Part shown: piece after piece, positions 26,249 through 34,331 of the stretch | Position numbering within the stretch: position 1 is the first letter of the stretch | Layout: every line of letters starts with the position of its first letter | Origin: Gammaproteobacteria bacterium | GTDB lineage: Bacteria; Pseudomonadota; Gammaproteobacteria; Steroidobacterales; Steroidobacteraceae | DNA: 47,648 nucleotides | Assembly (NCBI GenBank): GCA_028870275.1 | Contig: JAGWPY010000206.1 | Span: 1 to 47,648 of the forward strand | Direction: 5' to 3' | The notes under the pieces: model-generated | The model's database searches: none | What the model saw: only the letters and a program-made list of their open reading frames with translations | What the model was told of the DNA's origin: nothing | Translations under genes and position numbers: made by a program

Positions 26249-26327
26249 GCTTAACCCCTAACTGGCCGAAACCCTTTGGGCCGCAAATTGTACACTAGGG
26301 TCAATAATTTACGTGCAACGAAAGATC

Positions 26328-26912
26328 ATGTCGACTCATTGGAACGTGAAATTCCTGACAAGTGCCGCGAGCGCGGGCGCGCTGGTCGCCGATCACGGCC
26401 GCGAAGTCGCGTTCGCGGGGCGGTCGAATGCCGGAAAATCGACGGCGATCAATGCGATCACCGCCCGATCGGGACTCGCCCGGGTGAGCCGCACGCCGGG
26501 GCGTACGCAGTTGATCAATTTCTTCGAGGTCGCGCCGGAACGGCGCTTGGTCGATCTGCCCGGCTACGGCTACGCGAAGGTGCCGGAGGCGGTGCGCGAG
26601 CGGTGGCTGGAGCTGATGCGTCATTATTTCGACCGGCGCGAGTCGCTGGTCGGGCTGGTGCTGATCGTCGACAGCCGGCGCGGGCTCGGTGCCCAGGACG
26701 TCGCGATGCTCGAGTGGGTGCTCGCCCGCGGCCGAGGCGCCCTCGTCCTGCTCAGCAAGGCCGACAAGCTGAACCGCCGCGACCAGTCCCAAGTGCTGCG
26801 TGAGACCCGCAGCGCCTGCGAGGGGACCCCGGTGGTCGTGCAGCTGTTTTCCGCGCACGACAAGCTCGGTATCGACGAGGCACGCGCCGTGATGAACGGC
26901 TGGCTCGCATAA
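26328..26912 (+). CDS. engB: Ribosome biogenesis GTPase EngB/YihA
   Basis: An essential TRAFAC GTPase for 50S assembly and cell division, 194 residues. G motifs: G1 GRSNAGKST, G2 around RTPGRTQLINFF, G3 DLPGYGYAKV, G4 SKADKLN, and a final FSAHDKLG (G5). The ATG at 26328 gives the normal short N-terminus; the GTG at 26313 is less likely. The TAA stop lies within a run of seven A residues that is the T-tract of a minus-strand terminator, so its mRNA tail is antisense to the candidate small RNA. Confidence 0.96.
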   Translation: MSTHWNVKFLTSAASAGALVADHGREVAFAGRSNAGKSTAINAITARSGLARVSRTPGRTQLINFFEVAPERRLVDLPGYGYAKVPEAVRERWLELMRHYFDRRESLVGLVLIVDSRRGLGAQDVAMLEWVLARGRGALVLLSKADKLNRRDQSQVLRETRSACEGTPVVVQLFSAHDKLGIDEARAVMNGWLA

Positions 26913-26952
26913 AAAAAGGCCCCGACGGTTGCCTTGCGGCATCCATCGGGGC
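26911..26952 (-). terminator. Intrinsic terminator of the polA-engB small RNA
   Basis: On the minus strand GCCCCGA (26952-26946) pairs with TCGGGGC (26925-26919), extended inside by a GG/CC pair after one mismatch, and is followed by seven T residues (26917-26911). The strong stem and U-tract make a textbook Rho-independent terminator. It lies 240-280 nt beyond the polA stop. Confidence 0.88.
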
Positions 26953-27090
26953 AGACCAACCCGGCATGGGGATGACAGACCGGGTCTACCCGCTCAGGGA
27001 GAAGAGCGGGGAGCGATTGGGTCGCTCGAAGAGTTGGATGCGCAGCGTTGCGGAAAGTTCCGGTAGGCGAGGGATTTTTTTGACGAGCGC
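26911..27090 (-). ncRNA. Candidate Hfq-type small RNA with C-rich loops, polA-engB interval
   Basis: About 180 nt transcribed from the minus strand. A -10 like TATAAG (27102-27097) would start RNA near 27090, and an intrinsic terminator ends it at 26911. Reading 5' to 3' on that strand there are three hairpins: GAGCGA/TCGCTC with loop CCCAA (27027-27011), CCCGCTC/GAGCGGG with loop TTCTCCCT (27010-26989), and ACCCGG/CCGGGT with a 15-nt loop containing CCCC (26985-26959). C-rich loops complementary to Shine-Dalgarno sequences are typical of trans-acting sRNAs. The slot between polA and engB houses Spot 42 in E. coli and ErsA in Pseudomonas. No -35 is evident and no ORF fits. Confidence 0.72.
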
Positions 27091-27116
27091 TAAGCGCTTA
27101 TAGATGCTCGTTTTTT
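27083..27116 (+). terminator. Possible plus-strand terminator after engB
   Basis: ACGAGC (27083-27088) pairs with GCTCGT (27106-27111) around a short inner CGCTAAGCG palindrome and is followed by T residues to 27116. It would end the engB message about 200 nt after its stop codon, making the engB 3' UTR fully antisense to the small RNA. The stem is only 6 bp, so strength is uncertain. Confidence 0.45.
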
Positions 27117-27190
27117 CCGTCGGACCGGTGTCTGGGAGCGACGATCACGCCAACCCGTCCGCCATCGCCGCAGTGCGCCAGACCGCCCGC

Positions 27191-29980
27191 TCAGTGGGCT
27201 TCGTCCCAGTTCTCGCCGCGGCCGATGTCGACCTTCAGGGGCACGCGCAGTTCCGCCGCCGCGGCCATGCGCGCACGCAGTTCTCCGGCGACCGCCTCCT
27301 CGGCTTCGAGCGCGACCTCGAGGACGAGTTCGTCGTGGACCTGCATGATCAGCCTCGCCGGCACGCGCTCGCGCCGCAACCACGCGTCCACGTCGATCAT
27401 CGCGCGCTTGATGATGTCCGCCGCGGTGCCCTGCATCGGCGCGTTGATCGCGCTGCGCTCCGCGTACTGACGCTGAGCCTGATCGCGCGAGCGGATCTGC
27501 GGTAGATAGAGCCGCCGGCCGAAGACGGTCTCGACGTAGCCGGCTTCGCGCGCCTTGAGGCGCGTTTCCTCCATGTAGCGGCGCACGCCCGGGTAGCGCT
27601 CGAAGTAGCGGTCGACGTAGGCCTGTGCCTCGGCGCGGCCGATGCCGAGTTGTCGCGCGAGGCCGAACGCCGACATGCCATAGATCAGCCCGAAATTGAT
27701 CGCCTTGGCCGAACGGCGCTGAGTCTCGTCGACCGCCGACTCGGCGACGCCGAACACTTCGGCCGCGGTGGCCCGGTGCACGTCCCGATCGTCGGCGAAC
27801 GCGCGCAGCAGCGCCGGGTCGCCGGACAGGTGGGCCATGATCCGCAGCTCGATCTGCGAATAATCCGCCGCGACCAGCGCGTGCCCGGCCGCCGCGACGA
27901 ACGCCTGGCGGATGCGCCGGCCCTCGGGCGTGCGGATCGGAATGTTCTGCAGGTTCGGATCTGAGGACGACAGGCGACCGGTCGCCGCGACCGCCTGATG
28001 ATAGGAGGTGTGGATGCGGCCCGTGGTCGGTTCGATCTGCTCCGGGAGTTTGTCCGTATAGGTCGACTTGAGCTTGGCGATCCCGCGATATTCGAGGATC
28101 AGGCGGGGCAGTTCGTGTTCGGCGGCGAGCTCTTCGAGCACGTCCTCGGCGGTCGACGGCTGACCGGTCGGTGTCTTGCGGATCACCGGAATGCCCAGCT
28201 TGCCGAAGAGGATCTCCTGCAGCTGTTTCGGGGAATCGAGGTTGAACGGACCGCCCGCCACACTATGCACCTCGCCCTGGAGCTCGCCCATGCGGGTCGC
28301 GAGCTCGGCGCTCTGTGCGCGCAGCCGTTCGCGATCGACCAGCACGCCGTTGCGCTCCATGCGGTACAGCACCGGCACGAGCGGCTGTTCGATCGTCTCG
28401 TAGAGTGACTTGAGCGCAGGCACCGCCGCGACGCGCGGCCATAGCGCCTCATGCAGCTGCAGCGTCACGTCGGCATCCTCGGCCGCGTAGCGCGTCGCGG
28501 CGTCGACGTCGACCTGACCGAAGGGGATCTGCTTGGCGCCCTTGCCGGCCACGTCCTCGTAGTGGATCGTGTGGATGCCGAGATAGGCGAGCGCGAGCGA
28601 GTCCATGTCGTGTCGGCTCGCCGTGCTGTTCAGCACGTAGGACTCGAGCATCGAATCGTAACGATGTCCGGCGAGCGCGATGCCGTGGTTGGCGAGCACG
28701 TGTGTGTCGTACTTGAGGTGGTGGCCGAGCTTGTGGCGGTCGCCATCCTCGAGCCAGTCCTTGAGCGCAGCGAGCGTCTCCTCGCGTCCGAGCTGCGGCG
28801 GCGCGCCCGCGTAGTCGTGGGCGAGCGGCACATAGGCGGCCTCGCCCGGCGTGATCGAGAACGACAGCCCGACGATGCGCGCGCGCAGGTAGTTGAGACT
28901 GTCGGTCTCGGTGTCGAACGAGACCAGAGGCGCGCGGCGCAGTTTCGCGATCCATGCCGCGAGAGTCTCCCGATCGACGATCGTCTCGTAGCGGCGCGCC
29001 GGCGCACCGGCGGGCAGGGCCGGACTCGCGGCCGGATCTGCGGCTGCGGCCGCGCTCGACGCACGCGGCGCGTCGGTGCCGGCTGCGGCGGGCGCCGACG
29101 GTTCGGCGGGCGATGCGGCGGGCGATGCGCCGTCATCCAGCGACTTCAGCAACAGGCGGAATTCCAGCCGCGCGTACAGGTCGCGCAGCGCCGGCCGGTC
29201 CGGGGGCGTCGCCTGCAGGTCCTGCGGAGCGCGGGCGAGCTCGAGATCGGTGACGATGGTCGCGAGGCGCCGCGACAACTTAAGCGTGCCGAGTTCATTG
29301 CGCAGGTTCTCGCCAACCTTGCCGGGGATCTGCGCCGCGTTGGCGATGATCTCGTCCAGGGTGTGGAATTGGTTCAACCACTTGGCCGCCGTCTTCGGCC
29401 CGACTCCGGTCACGCCCGGAATGTTGTCCGACGCATCGCCGACCAGGGCGAGATAGTCGATGATCTGTTCCGGGTAGACGTCGAATTTCGCCTTGACGCC
29501 CTCGCGGTCGAGGCGCGTGTTGCTCATGGTGTTGACGATCGAGATCCCCGGCCCGACCAGCTGCGCCATGTCCTTGTCGCCGGTCGAGATCAGCACCGTG
29601 AAGCCGGCCGCCGCGCCGCGCCGCGCGAGCGTACCGATCACGTCGTCCGCCTCGACCCCCTCGATGCGCAGCAGCGGCAGTCCCATCGCCGCGACCACTT
29701 CGAGCAGTGGCTGGGTCTGGGCGCGCAGGTCGTCGGGCATCGGCGGTCGATGTGCCTTGTACTCTTCGAACAGGTCGTCCCGGAAGGTGCGTCCCGGCGC
29801 ATCGAACACCACGGCGATCCGCTCGGGCGACTCCTCCTTGAGGAGCCGATTGAGCATGTTGACCACGCCGAGGACCGCGCCGGTCGGCTCGCCGCGCGAG
29901 TTGGTGAGCGGCGGCAGGGCATGAAACGCCCGATAGAGGTAGGAGGAGCCGTCCACCAGGACGAGCTTGCGGACGCTCAT
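27191..29980 (-). CDS. polA: DNA polymerase I
   Basis: A full-length 929-residue polymerase for repair and Okazaki-fragment processing. The N-terminal 5'-3' flap exonuclease shows LVDGSSYLYRAFHAL and VEADDVIGTLA. The 3'-5' proofreading domain keeps its metal-binding acids (SFDTETDSLNY). The polymerase domain has SSSDPNLQNIPIRT, ADYSQIELRIMAHLSGD (motif A), KAINFGLIYGMS (motif B) and MQVHDELVLEV (motif C). An Ala/Pro/Ser-rich linker (about 288-330) between the exonucleases is longer than usual. It follows lptM by 28 bp and the small-RNA locus lies downstream. Confidence 0.97.
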   Translation of the reverse strand: MSVRKLVLVDGSSYLYRAFHALPPLTNSRGEPTGAVLGVVNMLNRLLKEESPERIAVVFDAPGRTFRDDLFEEYKAHRPPMPDDLRAQTQPLLEVVAAMGLPLLRIEGVEADDVIGTLARRGAAAGFTVLISTGDKDMAQLVGPGISIVNTMSNTRLDREGVKAKFDVYPEQIIDYLALVGDASDNIPGVTGVGPKTAAKWLNQFHTLDEIIANAAQIPGKVGENLRNELGTLKLSRRLATIVTDLELARAPQDLQATPPDRPALRDLYARLEFRLLLKSLDDGASPAASPAEPSAPAAAGTDAPRASSAAAAADPAASPALPAGAPARRYETIVDRETLAAWIAKLRRAPLVSFDTETDSLNYLRARIVGLSFSITPGEAAYVPLAHDYAGAPPQLGREETLAALKDWLEDGDRHKLGHHLKYDTHVLANHGIALAGHRYDSMLESYVLNSTASRHDMDSLALAYLGIHTIHYEDVAGKGAKQIPFGQVDVDAATRYAAEDADVTLQLHEALWPRVAAVPALKSLYETIEQPLVPVLYRMERNGVLVDRERLRAQSAELATRMGELQGEVHSVAGGPFNLDSPKQLQEILFGKLGIPVIRKTPTGQPSTAEDVLEELAAEHELPRLILEYRGIAKLKSTYTDKLPEQIEPTTGRIHTSYHQAVAATGRLSSSDPNLQNIPIRTPEGRRIRQAFVAAAGHALVAADYSQIELRIMAHLSGDPALLRAFADDRDVHRATAAEVFGVAESAVDETQRRSAKAINFGLIYGMSAFGLARQLGIGRAEAQAYVDRYFERYPGVRRYMEETRLKAREAGYVETVFGRRLYLPQIRSRDQAQRQYAERSAINAPMQGTAADIIKRAMIDVDAWLRRERVPARLIMQVHDELVLEVALEAEEAVAGELRARMAAAAELRVPLKVDIGRGENWDEAH

Positions 29981-30008
29981 CGGGCGCGCCGGGCGGGAAC
30001 GCGCCGCT

Positions 30009-30233
30009 TCAAGGCGGAGGCGCGGTCGCCGCCGAGGCGGCCGGGCCCGCCGGCGCGGCCGGCGCGGAATTGCTCGCGGCGGGTACCGTCGAGGCAGGCG
30101 CGGATGAGGCGGCGCCGACGGTCGTCGAGTGGGTCGTGCGGTCGGGCAGGATCAGCGCACCCTTCTGGCCGCAACCGCTCAACGCGGCCGCGGCCGCCAC
30201 GGCCACGATGAGCCATCGCTTGCCGCCGCGCAT
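30009..30233 (-). CDS. lptM: LptM/YifL-like small lipoprotein
   Basis: A 74-residue lipoprotein. The signal peptide ends at the lipobox LSGCGQKGAL (Cys21), and CGQKGxLxLP directly after the lipidated Cys is the signature of LptM (YifL), which assists disulfide maturation of LptD in the outer membrane. The remainder is a disordered Ala/Pro/Ser-rich tail longer than in E. coli. It lies between the FKBP isomerase (15 bp upstream) and polA, whereas in E. coli it is upstream of dapF. Confidence 0.85.
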   Translation of the reverse strand: MRGGKRWLIVAVAAAAALSGCGQKGALILPDRTTHSTTVGAASSAPASTVPAASNSAPAAPAGPAASAATAPPP

Positions 30234-30248
30234 CGTCCGGGCCGTCGG

Positions 30249-31070
30249 TCAGCGGTTCGGCGTCGTCGCCTTCGGCGCTGCCGCAGGCGGTGCGGGGGGC
30301 GCAGGGGGCGTCGCCGCCGCCGGGGGCTTCACGCTCAGCAGGTCGACGTCGAAGATCAGCAGCGATCCCGGCGGAATGCCAGGACGGGGGCTCTCGCCGT
30401 AGGCGAGTTCGGGCGGCACGAACAGCCGCCATTTGGCGCCCGGCTTTATCATCGGCAGCGCCTCCTGCCAGCCCTTGATGACCGCATCGACCGGGAACGT
30501 TGCCGGCTGGCCGCGCTTGTAGGAGCTGTCGAACTCGCTGCCATCGAGCAGACGGCCGCGGTAATTCACCGTGACGAGGTCGGTCGGTTTGGGTGAGGGC
30601 GCCTGCGCGTCGCCTTCCGAGAGCACCTGGTACTCGAGACCGGACCCGGTGGTCTTCACGCCGGGCTTGCGGCCGTTCGCGGCCAGGAACGTGCGCGCCA
30701 TCGTCTCGCGACGCTCGAGGCTGCGGGTCATGACTTCGCGCACGAAGGACTGGAGGCGCTGCTGATCGGCCGGATCGGCTTTCTTGCCGGCGAGCCCCGC
30801 CTTGATCCCGCGGTCGATCGCGGCCACCGAGACTTCGTTGGTGATGCCCGCGGAGTGCATCTGCGCGCCGAAGTTCAGGCCGATGATGTAGCCGGCCTGG
30901 TCCGGAGTCGGTGTGGCGGCCGCCGCGGCTCCGCCGCCGGTTGGCGTACCCTGGGCCTTGCCCGAAGGCGCGCCGAATGCGGCGCCAGAGGGTCCGAAGG
31001 CAATCGCCGCAGCGCCGACCAGTATCATCGCGCGGGAGCGGACCAGGGATCGAACGACGGGGTGGTTCAT
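30249..31070 (-). CDS. Periplasmic FKBP-type peptidyl-prolyl isomerase (FkpA/Mip-like)
   Basis: A 273-residue exported folding catalyst. An N-terminal signal region with a slightly long n-segment (MNHPVVRSLVRSRAMILVGA) is followed by a dimerisation domain (about 50-140, with YIIGLNFGAQM). The FKBP domain (about 150-250) has VTVNYRGRLLDGSEFDSSY, IKGWQEALPMI and RLFVPPELAYG. The C-terminal 25 residues are Pro/Ala-rich. FkpA and Mip relatives assist outer-membrane and secreted protein folding. It lies between argH (57 bp) and lptM, probably as a separate unit from the arginine genes. Confidence 0.92.
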   Translation of the reverse strand: MNHPVVRSLVRSRAMILVGAAAIAFGPSGAAFGAPSGKAQGTPTGGGAAAAATPTPDQAGYIIGLNFGAQMHSAGITNEVSVAAIDRGIKAGLAGKKADPADQQRLQSFVREVMTRSLERRETMARTFLAANGRKPGVKTTGSGLEYQVLSEGDAQAPSPKPTDLVTVNYRGRLLDGSEFDSSYKRGQPATFPVDAVIKGWQEALPMIKPGAKWRLFVPPELAYGESPRPGIPPGSLLIFDVDLLSVKPPAAATPPAPPAPPAAAPKATTPNR

Positions 31071-31127
31071 GGGGGGCCTTCAGCCTCTTGGGGGAGCTGC
31101 AATATCCCGTAAATGCCCCGCGCTCGT

Positions 31128-32318
31128 CTACTCCTTTCGGGCGAGCCGGGTCGCGATCCGGCGGTAGGCTTCGCGAAACGGAATGCCTTCGGCGACCACC
31201 AGCGCGTTGGCCTCGGCGGCGGCATCGATGCTCGGGTCGAGCCGGATGTGCTCGGGCCTGAAACGGATCCCCGCCAGTGCCGGCGGCAGGATCTCGAGGG
31301 ATTGCCCGCAGGAGTCGATCGCCCGGAACAGCGGCGGTTTGATCAGCTGCAGGTCGCGGTGATAACCCGACGGGAGCTTCTGGGTGATGCCGAGCACCTC
31401 GGCGAGCGCCGCCTGAGCCACGGCACTGCGGCCGCGCAGCAGTTCGAACACGTCCGGATTGCGCTTTTGCGGCATGATCGAGGAGCCGGTGGTGAATTCC
31501 TCCGGCAGACGGACGAAGCCGTATTCCTGGGTATAGAACAGCAGCAGGTCCGCCGCCAGGCGTCCTAAGTCCTGGGTGAGCAGCGTGATCTCGAATAGCA
31601 GCGCCGCCTCGGCCTTGCCGCGCGAGAGTTGCACCGCGGTGACCGGTTCGTGGACGGCGGCGAATCCGAGGCGCTTGCGGGTCGATTGCCGGTCGATCGG
31701 CAGGTTCGGCGTTCCGTAGCCGGCGGCCGAGCCGAGGGGGTTGCGATCGAGGCGGCGTTGGCAGGCGAGCAGGCCCTCGGCGTCGTCGCGGATCTCGGCC
31801 GCGAAGCCACCCGCCCACAGCGCGACGCTGCTCGGCATGGCCTGCTGCATATGCGTGTATCCGGGCAGACGGATCGAACCCTCGCGCGCCGCGAGATCAT
31901 CGAGCGCCTCGGCCACCGCGAGCGCCCCCGTGCGCAGGCCCGCGGCGGCGTCGCGCAGGTACAGGCGCAGCGCGACGAGCACCTGGTCGTTGCGCGAGCG
32001 ACCGGCGTGGATCCGCCCGCCGGCGGCGCCGACCCGCGCCGTCAGGCGGTTCTCGATCGCGGTCTGTCCGTCCTCTTCCTCCAGCGTCACGCGCCACTCG
32101 CCGCGGGCATGTTCCGCGCCGATCTCGAGCAGCGCCGCGCGGATCGCCGCCAGATCCTCGGCGCCGAGCAGACCCTGGGCCGCGAGCATCTCGGCGTGTG
32201 CGATCGAGGCCTCGACGTCGTAGCGAACCAGACGATCGTCGAGCCCGTGGTCATCGCCCGCGGTGTAGGCGAGCACCCGGGCATCGAGCGGCTTGCCCTT
32301 GTCCCAGAGGCGGCTCAT
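31128..32318 (-). CDS. argH: Argininosuccinate lyase, short C-terminus
   Basis: Splits argininosuccinate into arginine and fumarate. Key regions are HAGRSRNDQVL, TYGTPNLPIDR-like nucleotide and substrate contacts, and the fumarase-superfamily signature GSSIMPQKRNPD with the catalytic Ser. At 396 residues it is some 60 shorter than E. coli ArgH and stops just after EGIPFREAYRRIA, so the usual C-terminal helical domain is missing. The downstream DNA shows no continuation in another frame, so this is not an obvious frameshift. Start ATG at 32318; last gene of the arginine operon, 23 bp after argB. Confidence 0.93.
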   Translation of the reverse strand: MSRLWDKGKPLDARVLAYTAGDDHGLDDRLVRYDVEASIAHAEMLAAQGLLGAEDLAAIRAALLEIGAEHARGEWRVTLEEEDGQTAIENRLTARVGAAGGRIHAGRSRNDQVLVALRLYLRDAAAGLRTGALAVAEALDDLAAREGSIRLPGYTHMQQAMPSSVALWAGGFAAEIRDDAEGLLACQRRLDRNPLGSAAGYGTPNLPIDRQSTRKRLGFAAVHEPVTAVQLSRGKAEAALLFEITLLTQDLGRLAADLLLFYTQEYGFVRLPEEFTTGSSIMPQKRNPDVFELLRGRSAVAQAALAEVLGITQKLPSGYHRDLQLIKPPLFRAIDSCGQSLEILPPALAGIRFRPEHIRLDPSIDAAAEANALVVAEGIPFREAYRRIATRLARKE

Positions 32319-32341
32319 TGGCGCGGCTCCGCGAGCATCGC

Positions 32342-33289
32342 TCAGGCCGAGGCCGACGCGACGTGCTGTTCGGCCGGCGTCAGCGCATTGAGATCCGCCA
32401 CCACCAGGGTGCCGGTGCCCTCGTTCGTGAACACCTCGGCGAGCAGGCTGTCGCCGGTCTTGTACGAGATCACGTGCACGCGACGCACGCCGCCGCGGAT
32501 CGCATTCTCGATCGCGGCGGCCTTCGGCAGCATGCCGTCGACGAGGCTGCCCTGTTCGCGCAGCTTCTTCAGTCCCTTCAGGTCCGTGTACGAGATCAGC
32601 GAGCCTGGCTCGTCGGGCCGCTCGAGGATGCCCGGTGCGCCGGTGCAGAGCACGAGTTTCTCGGCGGCGAGGCCCGCGCCGATCGCCGCGGCCACCGTAT
32701 CGGCGTTGATGTTGAGCAAAGTCCCTCCCGCATCGGAGGACAGCGGACTGACCACCGGCATGAGCCCGTCGGCGAGGAGCTTTTCGATCGCGCTCGTGTC
32801 GACGTCGTCGATGTCGCCGACGAAGCCGTAGTCGACCAGATCGCCGCTGCCGTCGCCACTGCGGACCAGCGGCCGCTTGTGGGCGCGGATCAGGCCGGCG
32901 TCGACGCCGCTCACGCCGATCGCCTCGATGGCGAGTTCGCGGCAGATCGCCAGGATCCGCGTGTTGATCAGGCCGTTGAGCACCATCGCCGTCGCGTCGA
33001 TCGACTGCTGGTCGGTCACGCGGCGTCCGCCGATCATGCGCGTCTCGATGCCGAGCGCAGCCTGCAGCTGATCGAGCTGCGGTCCGCCGCCGTGTACCAG
33101 CACCGTCTTGATGCCCACCTGGTGCAGGATGGCCACCTGTTCGATCAGGGCGCGGGTGGACTCGCGATCGGCGAACACCGCGCCGCCCGCCTTGATGACG
33201 AACACCTTGCCCTTGTACATGCGGATGTAGGGCGCCGCGCTCTTCAGTGCGCGCACGGCGATCGAAGGGTCCGGTCGACTGGTGATCAT
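32342..33289 (-). CDS. argB: N-acetylglutamate kinase family (acylglutamate kinase)
   Basis: Phosphorylates the gamma-carboxylate of N-acylglutamate in the second step of arginine synthesis. The 315 residues contain the amino-acid-kinase motifs VIKAGGAVFAD, TVLVHGGGPQLDQL, LLNINADTVAAAIG and GMLPKAAAIENAI. Lys in VIKAGG is the phosphate-binding lysine. It is not fused to an acetyltransferase domain, unlike the ArgB of Xanthomonas, so the acyl-group donor enzyme must be elsewhere. It is coded 36 bp after argF' and 23 bp before argH. Confidence 0.93.
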   Translation of the reverse strand: MITSRPDPSIAVRALKSAAPYIRMYKGKVFVIKAGGAVFADRESTRALIEQVAILHQVGIKTVLVHGGGPQLDQLQAALGIETRMIGGRRVTDQQSIDATAMVLNGLINTRILAICRELAIEAIGVSGVDAGLIRAHKRPLVRSGDGSGDLVDYGFVGDIDDVDTSAIEKLLADGLMPVVSPLSSDAGGTLLNINADTVAAAIGAGLAAEKLVLCTGAPGILERPDEPGSLISYTDLKGLKKLREQGSLVDGMLPKAAAIENAIRGGVRRVHVISYKTGDSLLAEVFTNEGTGTLVVADLNALTPAEQHVASASA

Positions 33290-33325
33290 TGCGTAGTGAC
33301 TCCGCTCTGGTGGCCGTGGCGAGGT

Positions 33326-34321
33326 TCAGGCGAGCATGCGATGCAGTACGGCCATCTGCACCACCATACGGTTGTAGGCCTCGCGCCGAACGACGGCGCG
33401 GGGTCCATCGAGCGCTTCGTCGGCGATCGCGACGTTGCGGCGCACCGGCAGGCAGTGCATCAGCTTCGCATCGGCCGCGGCGCCCGCGAACCAGCGCTCG
33501 CGCACGCACCATTCGCCGAGCGATGCGCGCAGTCGCGCATCCGCCTCGACGTCGCCGTAATAATCGGTCGTGCCCCACTCCTTGGCATACAGCACCTGGG
33601 CGCCCGCCATCGCGCTCGCGCGGTCGGTGGTTTCGCTGACGCTGCCGCCGGATTCGGCCGCGGCGCGCCGCGCTTTCTCCATGATCCTCTCGGGCAGGGC
33701 GAAGCCCTCGGGCCGCAGCACGACGACTTCCATGCCGCGCATCGCCGCCATGTGCACGGTCGCCGCCGGCACCGCCAGCGGCAGCGGCCGCGGGTGATAC
33801 GCCCAGCTCAGCACGAACTTGCCCCGACGCGGCACGCCGAGCTCATCGAGGGTGCGCCAGTCGGCCAGGGCCTGGCAGGGATGGTTGACCGCCGATTCGA
33901 GGTTCACGAGCGGCTTGTCGCAGAGCCCGTCGATCATGCCGAACAACGACTCGCCGAGGTCGGCCTCGAGGTTCTTGCCCTCGGCGAATGCCCGCACGCC
34001 GAGCGCGTCGCAGTAGGAGGCGAGCACCGGGATGCCTTCGCGGATGTGTTCTGCCGCGGCGCCGTTCATGACGGCCTTCAGTCGGGTTTCGAGCTGCCAG
34101 GTGCCCTGGCCCGGCGAGATCACGAAGGAACTGCCGCCGAGCCGGGCCATGCCGGCCTGAAACGAGGAGAGGGTGCGCAACGAGGGGTTGAAGAACACCA
34201 GCCCGAGGATCTTGCCGGCGAGCGCCTGCGGTTGCGGGTGGTCCTTGAGCGACTGAGCGAGCGCGAGCAGATCGAGTACCTGTTCGCGCGAGAAATCGGC
34301 GAGATCGAGAAACCGCTTCAT
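33326..34321 (-). CDS. argF': N-acylornithine transcarbamylase (ArgF'-type)
   Basis: Transfers a carbamoyl group to N-acetyl- or N-succinylornithine rather than ornithine. Carbamoyl-phosphate motif is FFNPSLRT (43-50); HPCQALADW, SWAYHPRPLPLAVPAA and HCLPVRRNV are characteristic of acetyl/succinyl-ornithine enzymes, and ordinary OTCase motifs (DVWVSMG, HCLPAFHD) are absent. From published structures, residue Glu92 of the Xanthomonas enzyme and Pro90 of the Bacteroides enzyme select acetyl or succinyl; here the matching position in NGAAAEHI is Ala90. The lysine after HCLPLRRNV in Xanthomonas is Ala here. The acyl group used is therefore open. 331 residues, 10 bp after argD. Confidence 0.9.
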   Translation of the reverse strand: MKRFLDLADFSREQVLDLLALAQSLKDHPQPQALAGKILGLVFFNPSLRTLSSFQAGMARLGGSSFVISPGQGTWQLETRLKAVMNGAAAEHIREGIPVLASYCDALGVRAFAEGKNLEADLGESLFGMIDGLCDKPLVNLESAVNHPCQALADWRTLDELGVPRRGKFVLSWAYHPRPLPLAVPAATVHMAAMRGMEVVVLRPEGFALPERIMEKARRAAAESGGSVSETTDRASAMAGAQVLYAKEWGTTDYYGDVEADARLRASLGEWCVRERWFAGAAADAKLMHCLPVRRNVAIADEALDGPRAVVRREAYNRMVVQMAVLHRMLA

Positions 34322-34331
34322 GTTCGGCTCT

